Of a stretch of 58,887 nt of DNA, positions 38,170-46,678 are shown in pieces (the stretch's first letter is position 1; each line of letters starts with the position of its first letter). The stretch lies in NCBI GenBank assembly GCA_021772455.1, contig JAJFLY010000017.1, forward strand, positions 1 to 58,887, written 5' to 3'. The position numbers and the translations under genes are program-made. This DNA is from Chlamydiota bacterium. GTDB taxonomy: Bacteria > Chlamydiota > Chlamydiia > Chlamydiales > JAAKFR01. A model generated the notes under the pieces. The model was given only the letters and a program-made list of their open reading frames with translations. It was not told where the DNA came from and did no database searches.

Positions 38170-39426
38170 ATGTCTATAGAATTAAAACTGTTAGGAAACT
38201 CTCTTGACCCTAACACATATGGTGCAGATGAGGAGGATGGAGCAACTGATCCTTGTCCTTCAACTGTTGAGTTCCCAGCTATTCCTAAATTTAGTAAACG
38301 AATCATTTTTCAGCACATTCCCGATGAGTTACTTTTAAAACCCGAAGCTGAGTGGCCGCCCACTCCTCCTAAAAACGTAGTGCAAGCTCTTCGAGAAGAA
38401 TTTGACGACCCGAAGCCAAGTCTTACCGAGTGCTCTGAATTGGCAGGCGACGACTACACCTCAATCAAGACACTTGTATCCAAATGCTGGCCAGAGGCTC
38501 GCTTTCTTTTAGTCAGTAAACAGCCCGTAGATTCCATTGAATTGATACGAAGCAGTGTAGAGCACAACCCACGTGTAAACACATTAGTCTTTGCAAATTT
38601 TCTTAAATCTTTTATTCACCTGATAAATGATAAGGAAAAAACATATTTAGAGCTCTCCCATCAGACAAATTTCCTTAAAGCCGCAAGCAGCTACCCTACT
38701 AACAGGAAATGCCCTTTTTTAATTGTTGACGCCGACAAACTTTATCTTTTTCTCTACCAGCTATCTCCAAACAAAGAAGATGTAGAAGAAATTTTAGCCG
38801 AATGTAGAGATCCGGCTACAAGGCAGAAGCTCGCTTGGGTTTTAACTAAAAATGGTGCCCATTTACCAGAAGATGGGGAATCAAGCGCCCTTTCTAGGTT
38901 CATTATCCACCTCTATCACCTCTCCTCAGTTTTAGGTGAGGGGGCCTTCCCCCTCCTTCACACAGCTCTATGTGACAGTGTATGCGCCTATCAACAAGAC
39001 TCGCGCCCAGCTGAATTGACACAGATTTACCACTCTTTGTGGATGCAAAGTGGAGATATTCTCTATGGAGTAGAGCCTATTTGGAGAATATTTGCTTTCT
39101 ACGACAGCGTGGTAGAAACGCTCGAAGAACTTCCTATTCTGACCTCCCATAAAGAAGCCATAGACGTGCTATTACAAACATATTCTATTGATGACCGACT
39201 TGCGACAGTTCTATACAAAACTTGGTGGTACGCACAATATAAATTGGGAAAAAAAGAAGCTTTTGCAGAAAGAGCCGTCGATTGGCTCGTCCACGACTAT
39301 TGGCACCTGGACCTTCAGACTATGGAGGCAGTGGTGTACCATGAATTTCGGCTTGGGTTCCCAATTTTACCCATTAATCACCACCGCATCGAGAGCTCCT
39401 ACTATTCCCGACAGCTTAGACCCTGA
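38170..39426 (+). CDS. Unknown protein truncated by an insertion element
   Basis: This 418-residue soluble protein has no signal peptide. The N-terminus is acidic and loosely structured (ADEEDGATDPCPSTVEFP), and the rest is helical with many aromatic residues (YKTWWYAQYKLGKKEAFAERAVDW). The stop codon TGA lies inside the left terminal repeat of an insertion element that begins at 39419, so the true C-terminus has been lost. The natural ending cannot be seen. It follows dnaA by 10 bases and may be co-transcribed. I recognise no family; effector-like composition is an impression only. Confidence 0.6.
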   Translation: MSIELKLLGNSLDPNTYGADEEDGATDPCPSTVEFPAIPKFSKRIIFQHIPDELLLKPEAEWPPTPPKNVVQALREEFDDPKPSLTECSELAGDDYTSIKTLVSKCWPEARFLLVSKQPVDSIELIRSSVEHNPRVNTLVFANFLKSFIHLINDKEKTYLELSHQTNFLKAASSYPTNRKCPFLIVDADKLYLFLYQLSPNKEDVEEILAECRDPATRQKLAWVLTKNGAHLPEDGESSALSRFIIHLYHLSSVLGEGAFPLLHTALCDSVCAYQQDSRPAELTQIYHSLWMQSGDILYGVEPIWRIFAFYDSVVETLEELPILTSHKEAIDVLLQTYSIDDRLATVLYKTWWYAQYKLGKKEAFAERAVDWLVHDYWHLDLQTMEAVVYHEFRLGFPILPINHHRIESSYYSRQLRP

Positions 39427-39660
39427 TTGCTACCTAAACTTGTTGTTATAGTGCTTAGATGCATTCAGATGCGTAGGCTCGATGCGAAGACAAGGGCTCC
39501 TCCCTTGATGTCAAAGTTCTGTGGTCCATGGAGTTAGACATACCCAAAGACGCTCTTCTCTATGCAGATGGTGCGTACAACTCTTTTGAACTAGAGGATG
39601 TGCTTCAGGATGAAGGCATTAATATCTGCACCCGCATTACCCTTTAATGTGCAACGAGCT
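39419..39660 (+). mobile_element. Truncated copy of the same insertion sequence with transposase remnant
   Basis: It begins with the repeat ACCCTGATTGCTACCTAAAC. The first ~36 bases equal the complement of the right end of the element at 3917-4257. Further in, about 39504-39646 encodes a DDE transposase piece (DALLYADGAYNSFELEDVLQDEGI), longer than that in the first copy. The right terminal repeat is missing, so no target duplication can be tested. It fills the gap between the unknown gene and the fucose synthase. Confidence 0.8.
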
Positions 39661-39673
39661 GACACCATGCATT

Positions 39674-40612
39674 TTAGACTACAGCACAAGCGGCACAAAA
39701 ATCTTGGTAACTAACTCTTAAGCCCTCTGAAAGAGAAACCTCCGGAGCCCACCCCATTTGCGTGATACGAGTGGTATCGCTTTTTTTGCGCGGAGTTCCG
39801 TCTGGTTTAGAAAGATCGTGGACGAGCTTGCCCTCATAACCAACAACATCTGCAACCATCTGCGCGACTTGCAAGATCGAAACCTCTTCATTGGAACCAA
39901 TATTAATCTGCTCAGGCTGATCATAGTGGCGCAGCAAAAATAGACACCCTTTAGCTAAATCCTCAACATAGAGGAATTCGCGCAGCGCCTTGCCCGTTCC
40001 CCAAATGGCAACCTCAGAAAGGTTGTTTTCTTTCGCTTCATGAAAACGGCGAATCAAACCGGGAATGACATGGGAATTTTCAGGGTGATAGTTATCCCCA
40101 GGACCATACAAGTTTGTCGGCATCGCTGAGATATAGCGACACCCATACTGGTGGCGATAGTGTTGACAGAGTTTAATCCCGGCAATTTTAGCAAGCGCGT
40201 ATGCCTCGTTGGTTGTTTCTAGCAGCCCGGTCAATAGAGCTTCTTCAGGGATCGGCTGAGGCGCCTCCCGCGGGTAAATACACGTGCTCCCTAGATAAAG
40301 AAGTCTCTCAACACCAACTTTATACGACTCGTGAATTAGGTTGGAGGCGATCATTAAGTTGTTATAGATAAACTCAGCGGGATAGGTCATGTTGGCATAG
40401 ATCCCCCCCACTTTTGCAGCGGCAATGATGACACTATCTGGGCGATGTTCTGTCAAATAGGCGCGCACAGCCATTTGATCTGTATAATCAAGGGCTTCTC
40501 TGGTTGGAACCAAGAGATTTTTGTTGCCCTGCTCTATAAGAAGGCGGGTGATAGCACTTCCCACCATTCCGTAGGCTCCGGCAATCAAAATTTTCTGGTT
40601 AGTGTCTATCAT
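39674..40612 (-). CDS. fcl: GDP-L-fucose synthase-like NAD(P)-dependent epimerase/reductase
   Basis: This 312-residue protein is an extended short-chain dehydrogenase. It has NAD(P)-binding IAGAYGMVGSAITRLL, the Ser/Tyr/Lys triad with LGSTCIYPREAPQPI and YALAKIAGIKLC, and MPTNLYGPGDNYHPENSHVIP, which is typical of GDP-fucose synthase (WcaG/Fcl). The enzyme turns GDP-4-keto-6-deoxymannose into GDP-L-fucose. No GDP-mannose dehydratase is in the window. Its start overlaps the end of lgt by 14 bases, so it is probably co-transcribed. Confidence 0.9.
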   Translation of the reverse strand: MIDTNQKILIAGAYGMVGSAITRLLIEQGNKNLLVPTREALDYTDQMAVRAYLTEHRPDSVIIAAAKVGGIYANMTYPAEFIYNNLMIASNLIHESYKVGVERLLYLGSTCIYPREAPQPIPEEALLTGLLETTNEAYALAKIAGIKLCQHYRHQYGCRYISAMPTNLYGPGDNYHPENSHVIPGLIRRFHEAKENNLSEVAIWGTGKALREFLYVEDLAKGCLFLLRHYDQPEQINIGSNEEVSILQVAQMVADVVGYEGKLVHDLSKPDGTPRKKSDTTRITQMGWAPEVSLSEGLRVSYQDFCAACAVV

Positions 40613-41444
40613 TTTTTGTACGTAAATAGTAACAAATCAATAGGAAAATGCCCAGAAGAATAAAGGGGATGCTGAGTATTTGCCCCATCGTAATCGGGGA
40701 ATTGGCATTGAGCCAATCGCTTTGAGGCATTTTCCAAAATTCAATCAAAAAACGGAACCCAAAGACAAGGGTAAAGAATAAGCCACTCAACAATCCAAAA
40801 CCAAGACGGGATGGACGGAAACGCCAGACAGCAAAGAGAAAAACAAAGACCACAAAATAGAGGAGCGACTCGTAAAGCTGAACGGGATGGACAGAAACAC
40901 CTGGAATCCCATCGAGGGGATGCATGAAGGTCACCCCCCAGGGGACATTGGTTGGAATGCCCGTCACTTCTTGATTGATGAAGTTACCAATCCGTATGCA
41001 ACCCCCTGCAAACGCTGCCGGAATAACCAGAACATCGAGAACAGTTAGAAAAGTTAAACGCTTATAGGTACGCTTGTTCCACCAGACAAAGATTAACAAA
41101 CCGATTAGAACGCCGATCGCCCCGCCATGACTTGCTAATCCCCCTTCCCATACCTTGAAAATATCGATGGGCCTTTTCTTATAATAGGGCCACCCGTAAA
41201 AAAAGACGTGCCCAAGGCGCGCTCCAATGATGGTTCCAAGTATGACAAGCATCGCAAGCCGGTCTGTCAATTTTACTGCAGCCAGTGGGTCGTCCAAAAA
41301 ACGGGTGAAAATTTTTCGCACTAAAAAATATCCTACCAAAAAACCTGATGCAAAAAGGAGTCCATACCAGGTCACGGGATGGTTAATATAGGGGACAACA
41401 AAAAAAATTCTATCGGGATCCCAGAGAAGATTTGCGAAACTCAT
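40599..41444 (-). CDS. lgt: Prolipoprotein diacylglyceryl transferase Lgt
   Basis: This 281-residue membrane enzyme has about seven transmembrane helices. Signature blocks are ASGFLVGYFLVR, GARLGHVFFYGWPYY, GGLASHGGAIGVLIG and AGGCIRIGNFINQEVTG, which carries the catalytic Arg/Asn residues. HPVQLYESLLYF follows. It adds diacylglycerol to the lipobox Cys of lipoproteins, the first step of their maturation. It is divergent from 41512. Confidence 0.97.
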   Translation of the reverse strand: MSFANLLWDPDRIFFVVPYINHPVTWYGLLFASGFLVGYFLVRKIFTRFLDDPLAAVKLTDRLAMLVILGTIIGARLGHVFFYGWPYYKKRPIDIFKVWEGGLASHGGAIGVLIGLLIFVWWNKRTYKRLTFLTVLDVLVIPAAFAGGCIRIGNFINQEVTGIPTNVPWGVTFMHPLDGIPGVSVHPVQLYESLLYFVVFVFLFAVWRFRPSRLGFGLLSGLFFTLVFGFRFLIEFWKMPQSDWLNANSPITMGQILSIPFILLGIFLLICYYLRTKNDRH

Positions 41445-41511
41445 TTCAATGCCTAGTGAAAAATACGCTCTAGTTATATACTTCTGACTAAAAAATTTTC
41501 AATAGGCACAC

Positions 41512-42018
41512 ATGAAATTTAAACACCGCACCCTTCTTACATTCGCAGGCCTTGTTTGGTTTGCGATCGGAATTTTCCTTTTATCCCTCGGAATTCGCTT
41601 CATTTTAGAGACAGTTCGCAACCCCTTGCTGACAGATCTTCCGGGCCGTTTTTCTATGCTCGCCCTCACCTCCAGCTTTATCAAAGAGCGGAATAACGCC
41701 GTTATCCTAATGCTTACCTTTGGCCTCCTATTGGGTTTTCTAAAAGGGCGCATGGTGTTGGGAAAGACCGTTGTTCGTCAAGTGGAGCGCATTTCATCAC
41801 TTCCAAACCCAGCACACATCAAACATCTCTATACAAAAGCGCACTACATTCTGATCGCCTCGATGATCGGCCTGGGAGTGAGCATGCGTTTTATTCCGAT
41901 CACACTCGACACACGTGGGGTGATTGACGTAGCTATTGGATCTGCCTTGATGAATGGGGCAATGCTCTATTTTCGCTCAGCAGCAAATTACAAATATCTA
42001 AAAAAACAAGGGTCGTGA
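41512..42018 (+). CDS. Membrane protein of unknown function
   Basis: This 168-residue protein has about four hydrophobic helices (LLTFAGLVWFAIGIFLLSLG, AVILMLTFGLLLGFLKG, YILIASMIGLGVSMRFIP and DVAIGSALMNGAMLYF). AGGCAC lies before the ATG. It is one base from the next gene, and both face away from lgt. I recognise no family; the operon with the PIN/TRAM protein is the only hint of role. Confidence 0.75.
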   Translation: MKFKHRTLLTFAGLVWFAIGIFLLSLGIRFILETVRNPLLTDLPGRFSMLALTSSFIKERNNAVILMLTFGLLLGFLKGRMVLGKTVVRQVERISSLPNPAHIKHLYTKAHYILIASMIGLGVSMRFIPITLDTRGVIDVAIGSALMNGAMLYFRSAANYKYLKKQGS

Positions 42019-42019
42019 C

Positions 42020-43072
42020 ATGAGTCTATCAACCTCATTTATACGCATCTTATTTGTCATACTCAGCGTGATCTTTATGGTCACATTCGCAGCCGGCATG
42101 CAAGTCCACCCAACGCTTTGGGACTATATATTAGGAGCTTTTTCAGGATTAGCCGTAGGAGGCATCCTCATTGGAATCGACATGTTGTTCAAACGGTTTA
42201 ACCTCCGTTCGTTTAACGTCATGATTCTTGGCCTTTTCATTGGCTACTTGATGGCGTTGGCTATGATTGTCATCTTCGATGCTATACTCAAAATCTCTGG
42301 AATTCATCCCGAACACTCCATCGCTCAGCTGAGCCGTATTTTTATTTATCTATTTGGCACCTATTTGGGTGTGATCATGACACTCCGCTCCTCAAGCGAG
42401 CTCTATGTGAGCATTCCTTTTGTCAAGCTTACTCCAACCTCGCTTCAATCAAGAGACATCCTTCTCGATTATTCCGCGCTATGTGATCCTCGCATCATCG
42501 ATTTAGCCTCTTCAGGATTATTAGATAAACATCTAGTTTTGCCTCGATTTATTATAAAGGAGCTGCATGAGCAAGAAGAAGGATCTAGTGAAGGAGCTTG
42601 TATCAGGGCCAAGCGAGCTCTTGAAATTGCGAAAAAACTCGAAACACTCCCCGTACTCGGACTACGCTATCAAGAAACCGATTTTCTTGAGGTCAAAGAG
42701 GTTACCGACAAAGTGCTCCGCTTGGCACGACTACTCGATGCAAGCATTCTCTCCGCTGACATCAACCGTATTCAAATGGCTCAGGTTGAGGGTGTTCAAA
42801 TTATTAACATCCATGCTTTATCTAACGCCCTAAAGCCTTTGATGCAGCGTGGTGAGAGCATGAAGATTAAAATTCAGCGCCACGGAAAAGAAGATCTTCA
42901 AGGTGTAGGGTATCTAGAAGATGGCACGATGGTAGTTGTGAACGGTGGGGGTGATTTTATCGGCGAAACAATTGGCGCCCATGTCCTCTCGGTGAAGCAC
43001 ACCACTTCTGGTAGGATGGTGTTTTGCAATGTTTTAGAAGATGAGGAGTATGACGCAAACACGCTCTCCTGA
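42020..43072 (+). CDS. Membrane protein with PIN and TRAM domains (YacL-like)
   Basis: The protein has 350 residues. Residues about 8-130 hold four transmembrane helices. A PIN nuclease-like domain follows (about 150-260), starting ILLDYSALCDPRIIDLA and ending LDASILSADINRIQMAQ with acidic residues typical of the metal site. A C-terminal TRAM domain comes last (about 275-345; ESMKIKIQRHGKEDLQGVGYLEDG). This is the YacL architecture, thought to bind or cleave RNA at the membrane. Its end overlaps the acpS start. Confidence 0.85.
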   Translation: MSLSTSFIRILFVILSVIFMVTFAAGMQVHPTLWDYILGAFSGLAVGGILIGIDMLFKRFNLRSFNVMILGLFIGYLMALAMIVIFDAILKISGIHPEHSIAQLSRIFIYLFGTYLGVIMTLRSSSELYVSIPFVKLTPTSLQSRDILLDYSALCDPRIIDLASSGLLDKHLVLPRFIIKELHEQEEGSSEGACIRAKRALEIAKKLETLPVLGLRYQETDFLEVKEVTDKVLRLARLLDASILSADINRIQMAQVEGVQIINIHALSNALKPLMQRGESMKIKIQRHGKEDLQGVGYLEDGTMVVVNGGGDFIGETIGAHVLSVKHTTSGRMVFCNVLEDEEYDANTLS

Positions 43073-43460
43073 GCTCATCAACGGACTTGGGACAGACATT
43101 ATTGAGATCCACAGGATCAAGCTTGCGATCGACCGGCATGGAGAGCGTTTCATCGATCGCCTTTTCACAAAAAAAGAGAAAGAGTACTGTGGGCGTTACA
43201 ACGATCCGATCCCGCGTTATGCAGGGCGGTTCGCTGCAAAGGAAGCTATTTTAAAAGCCCTGGGAACAGGGCTAAAACCAGATATCACATGGCAAGAGAT
43301 CGAGATCATAAATGATTCCCAAGGAAAGCCTGAGGTTCATCTATCAGAGCGCTTAAAACGCATATTCCCGATGACCCATCTTTTAGTTTCGATCAGCCAC
43401 TGTGAAAGTTACGCAACTGCAACGGCTATATTAGTAGGAGTTTTGAATGGATCATCATAA
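43041..43460 (+). CDS. acpS: Holo-acyl-carrier-protein synthase AcpS
   Basis: About 136-139 residues. GLGTDIIEIHRIKLA carries the Asp for Mg, and RFAAKEAILKALGTG holds the second metal-site Glu and the coenzyme A region. DSQGKPEVHLS and LVSISHCESYATATAI follow. It transfers phosphopantetheine from CoA to acyl carrier protein. Two in-frame ATGs (43041 and 43050) lie in the end of the preceding gene; the second has AGGAG very close. It overlaps trxB by 14 bases. Confidence 0.95.
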   Translation: MRSMTQTRSPELINGLGTDIIEIHRIKLAIDRHGERFIDRLFTKKEKEYCGRYNDPIPRYAGRFAAKEAILKALGTGLKPDITWQEIEIINDSQGKPEVHLSERLKRIFPMTHLLVSISHCESYATATAILVGVLNGSS

Positions 43461-44385
43461 AGTTATCATCGTAGGTTCTGGGCCAGCAGGTTATACAGCA
43501 GCCCTTTATGCCGCACGCGCAAACCTTTCCCCCCTCTTATATGAGGGATTTTTCTCTGGCCCTGCCGGCGGACAGCTCATGTCTACAACCGATGTTGAGA
43601 ACTATCCAGGCTTTCCTGAAGGCGTTACTGGCCCCGAGATGATGGACGCTTTCCGCAAACAATGTGCCCGCTTTGGCACTGAACTTTTGCGCGAAGATGT
43701 CGAATCGATCGATCTTTCAAAGCGCCCTTATAAAGTTGTCGGCAAAAAAACAACTGCAACCTGCGACGCTCTTATTATTGCGACCGGTGCAACGGCCCAA
43801 CGCCTTGAAATTCCAGGCGCTGGCGAGGATGGCTTTTGGCAAAAAGGGGTCACCGCATGTGCCATTTGCGATGGGGCGATGCCTATTTTCCGTGAGAAGG
43901 AGCTCTATGTGATTGGAGGGGGCGACTCTGCTGTCGAAGAGGCAACCTTTTTGACCAAATACGGAAGCAAAGTTTACATCGTTCACCGTAGAGAAGAGCT
44001 ACGCGCCTCAAAAATCATGGCAAAACGGGCCATCAACCACCCGAAAATTGAGATCCTCTGGAATTCTGTTATCACGAATATCGAGGGAGAAAAAGTTGTC
44101 GGCTCGGTCACCGTCCAAAACGTCAAGACAGGCGCAGAGGAAAAACGTGATGCAGCTGGGGTCTTTTTTGCGATCGGTCACAAGCCCAACACCGATTTTA
44201 TCGGCGGCCAGCTCAAAACCAATCCACAAGGCTACCTACTCGTGAAGCCAGGAACAACCTATACCGATATCGAAGGCGTTTTTGCAGCAGGCGATGTCCA
44301 AGATCCCATTTACAGGCAAGCTGTCACAGCGGCAGGAAGCGGATGTATGGCTGCCATTGATGCTGAGCGGTGGCTTTCTGAATGA
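43447..44385 (+). CDS. trxB: Thioredoxin reductase
   Basis: This 312-residue flavoprotein has the FAD-binding IVGSGPAGYTAALYAARA, the redox-active pair CAICDG, and the NADPH-binding VIGGGDSAVEEATFL. GVFAAGDVQDPIYRQAVTAAGSG, the FAD end, closes the protein. It keeps thioredoxin reduced, important where envelope disulphides are switched. GGAG precedes the ATG; the stop overlaps the next start (ATGA). Confidence 0.98.
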   Translation: MDHHKVIIVGSGPAGYTAALYAARANLSPLLYEGFFSGPAGGQLMSTTDVENYPGFPEGVTGPEMMDAFRKQCARFGTELLREDVESIDLSKRPYKVVGKKTTATCDALIIATGATAQRLEIPGAGEDGFWQKGVTACAICDGAMPIFREKELYVIGGGDSAVEEATFLTKYGSKVYIVHRREELRASKIMAKRAINHPKIEILWNSVITNIEGEKVVGSVTVQNVKTGAEEKRDAAGVFFAIGHKPNTDFIGGQLKTNPQGYLLVKPGTTYTDIEGVFAAGDVQDPIYRQAVTAAGSGCMAAIDAERWLSE

Positions 44386-45179
44386 AAAAAATTTGGATTC
44401 TTCTCCTGCTAACATCCTCATTGATTGCAACAGAATCAAAACCCTGGTTTTCGCCCCCATGGGAATTACAAGGACAGCTCTCCTACGCTTTTGAGCATGT
44501 GCACACCATCGACACTCCGAATGGAAACTTCACCAATACGAGTTACAATTCGACCGTCCGAGGCAGCCTTGGTGTGACCCCCTGGCCCTACTGGAACGTC
44601 GAGGTAGAGCTTCTCATGAGCCGCGCGCGCGATATCCCCTTTTCCTATGAAACGTTCAAAGGAACCATTCGCTACCAATGGTTCGACGACATCACAGGAA
44701 ATCCCGTAGCCCTTGCAACTGGTATCACCCTCTCCTTCCCAGAAAATCGCTACCAATACAACCTAAGCTTTGTCTACCCCGGTGATGTGAATATCGAGTT
44801 ACACGCGACAATTGGAAAAGAATTACCATGTGGGCGGAGATGGTGGATGCGTGGCTGGGCTCTTGGTGGGGTTGGAGTTGCTAATCGAGGAAATGGCTGG
44901 CTCCATGGACTTGCTGCTTTGGAAATTAATCCCCGATTTTTTGAGCTAGGCATTTTCACAGAAGCTCTTTACGGCCTTGGCCCAAATGATATTATCCCAG
45001 AGACCTTTACCGGATACGGCGCTATTGGATATCGAAACGTCGATGTGGGAGGGTATTTAAAAACCTCATCCCTCTTTGGAACGATGACCTACACGGGATG
45101 GTATAATATCTACGCGCACAACTACCCTCTAGATAGCTGGGGATTTTCTATCAATCTATTCATTCCATTTAGCTTATAA
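44382..45179 (+). CDS. Predicted outer membrane beta-barrel protein
   Basis: This 265-residue protein has a signal peptide (KKIWILLLLTSSLIATES, residues about 2-19). The mature part is almost all alternating aromatic/polar beta-strands with short turns (WNVEVELLMSR, YQYNLSFVYPGDVNIELHAT and GYLKTSSLFGTMTYTGWYNIYA), suggesting a barrel of about 10-12 strands. It ends INLFIPFSL. No known family is recognised. It overlaps trxB by 4 bases and is followed by a terminator. Confidence 0.75.
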   Translation: MKKIWILLLLTSSLIATESKPWFSPPWELQGQLSYAFEHVHTIDTPNGNFTNTSYNSTVRGSLGVTPWPYWNVEVELLMSRARDIPFSYETFKGTIRYQWFDDITGNPVALATGITLSFPENRYQYNLSFVYPGDVNIELHATIGKELPCGRRWWMRGWALGGVGVANRGNGWLHGLAALEINPRFFELGIFTEALYGLGPNDIIPETFTGYGAIGYRNVDVGGYLKTSSLFGTMTYTGWYNIYAHNYPLDSWGFSINLFIPFSL

Positions 45180-45182
45180 AAA

Positions 45183-45208
45183 GCCCGAGTAAACTCGGGC
45201 CTTTTCTT
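45183..45208. terminator. Bidirectional hairpin terminator
   Basis: GCCCGAG-TAAA-CTCGGGC followed by CTTTTCTT on the plus strand lies directly between two convergent genes. The complement also has AAAA on the other side, so it can serve both. Confidence 0.9.
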
Positions 45209-46103
45209 AATGGACAGCCTGCTTGGCTTCTTTATTTTTAATAAGTGATGCGATTTTCGGTTCATGCAACGCCTCAGCAAGACTTTTTGCGTCTGTTCCT
45301 GAGTGATCTAGTCTTTGTAAATTGACTCCTTTGTCTAATAACAAAGTTACGAGTTGAAGATTACGCGTTTGAACAGCATGAATAAGAGGAGTTTGCCCTG
45401 ATTCATCAGCAAAATTAAGGTCCGCACCAGCAACCGCCAATGCTTCAGCAATACTAATATGCTGTTTGGTTACAGCATGGACCAATGCCGTACGTCCTAA
45501 ACGATCAGGAGCATTAAGGTCAGGCTTCAGTTCAATAATTGCTTTGACAGCCTCCTTATTCCCGCAAGAAGCAGCCTTGACCAATACGGTTTCATCTAAT
45601 GCATCTGTTGCATCGAAATCAGCACCAGAACTCACAAGAAAATCAAACAACGATTCGTTATAGCTTCCTTTAGGGGTAATATGAACGACAGTCCCATCAT
45701 CCATTCTTTTGGGAATAGGTTTATTTCCATTGGCAATCACCTGCATAAGAGGTGTCGTACCTTTGGTATCACAACAACTAACATTAGCTCCATGTTCTAC
45801 GAGCACTCTGACCAATTCAGCTCTATTCTGGGTCACCGCCGTTAAAAGCACGGATATACCCATACTGTCAACAGAATTTGCGTTTACACCTTCACTTAAA
45901 AGCTTTTTTGCATGATCTATATCCCCTTTAGCAACAGTGTTAATGAAAAGAAGTTTAAGGGAATCATTTATTTTTCTTTCTTTTCGAGAAAGAGATACAG
46001 CCCGTTCTGACTTTCCTTTAACCATTCCAACTTCTGGAGTTTGCTTTCCAAACCCAATTTGGAAGCTAGCAAGCATAACTGCTACAAATACCATTTTTTT
46101 CAT
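45207..46103 (-). CDS. Secreted ankyrin-repeat protein
   Basis: This 298-residue protein has a signal peptide (MKKMVFVAVMLASFQIGFG). About six ankyrin repeats follow from residue 50, for example GDIDHAKKLLSEGVNANS, GISVLLTAVTQNRAELVRV, GTTPLMQVIANGN, GRTALVHAVTKQHISIAEA and GQTPLIHAVQTRNLQLVTL. Ankyrin repeats bind proteins. The Sec-type signal implies a periplasmic or outer role rather than type III export. It stands alone on the minus strand. Confidence 0.9.
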   Translation of the reverse strand: MKKMVFVAVMLASFQIGFGKQTPEVGMVKGKSERAVSLSRKERKINDSLKLLFINTVAKGDIDHAKKLLSEGVNANSVDSMGISVLLTAVTQNRAELVRVLVEHGANVSCCDTKGTTPLMQVIANGNKPIPKRMDDGTVVHITPKGSYNESLFDFLVSSGADFDATDALDETVLVKAASCGNKEAVKAIIELKPDLNAPDRLGRTALVHAVTKQHISIAEALAVAGADLNFADESGQTPLIHAVQTRNLQLVTLLLDKGVNLQRLDHSGTDAKSLAEALHEPKIASLIKNKEAKQAVH

Positions 46104-46482
46104 ACTTTTTTCCTTTTAAAATTCACCAAATTCATACGATGTTTGGGAGATAGACCCCTACTTTTCCACAGATTGTTGCAACTAATTCTAGAAACAACCC
46201 TTCGAATTCAAGAAGCAGCCAATATGAGATTTTCTCTCGGTAATAGGCTAACAAAAGGGAATTATTACTCCAAGCTTAATGCGCCAATTTGAATTTTAAT
46301 TGCTCACACACTGAATTGAAACGGCCTTATAGCTAAAACTCTTTGATGAGTTTTGAACAATCGCTCGCTCGCCGTATGGGAAATACTGTCTTCGCTTGCG
46401 ATCGTCCAACTCGAACAAAAATCACCAAAAGCTCTTATTTGCATCTATAAGTTCTTTTTTTAGTTGATTTTGTGTAAAATCT
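46104..46482. other. Intergenic stretch without a clear gene
   Basis: I see no supported gene here. AAAACTC-TTTGAT-GAGTTTT (about 46335-46354) can form a small hairpin without a T-tract. The CG-rich part around 46365-46425 may be relic coding sequence, but no family is recognised. Confidence 0.4.
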
Positions 46483-46504
46483 CCTCCTAGACGGGAGGTT
46501 TCCC
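46483..46504 (+). promoter_or_regulatory. Two competing short hairpins around a ribosome-binding site
   Basis: CCTCC (46483-46487) can pair with GGAGG (46494-46498) and hide the ribosome site. Alternatively GGGA (46493-46496) pairs with TCCC (46501-46504). The two structures exclude each other. The ATG follows at 46505. A control role is speculative. Confidence 0.3.
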
Positions 46505-46678
46505 ATGGCACAAAATACATTTCGTCAAACATCTTTTGCCAACGTTCTTAAGAGCAGCTTCAGGCACAGCGAAAGCCACATCCATCAAGTTATCAAAACG
46601 TGTTTTTCCCGTTTGAGTGTGACTGTTGTGGTATTACATAAAGAATCGGAGCCAAAAAACTGGATTGGCCCTGGATAG
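46505..46678 (+). CDS. Small ORF with strong ribosome site, antisense to the phosphofructokinase 3' end
   Basis: 57 residues (MAQNTFRQTSFANVLKSSF...), with GGGAGG 6 bases before the ATG. The last 31 codons run antisense into the 3' end of the convergent phosphofructokinase gene, where coding quality drops. It may be the surviving front of a truncated gene. No family recognised. Confidence 0.35.
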   Translation: MAQNTFRQTSFANVLKSSFRHSESHIHQVIKTCFSRLSVTVVVLHKESEPKNWIGPG

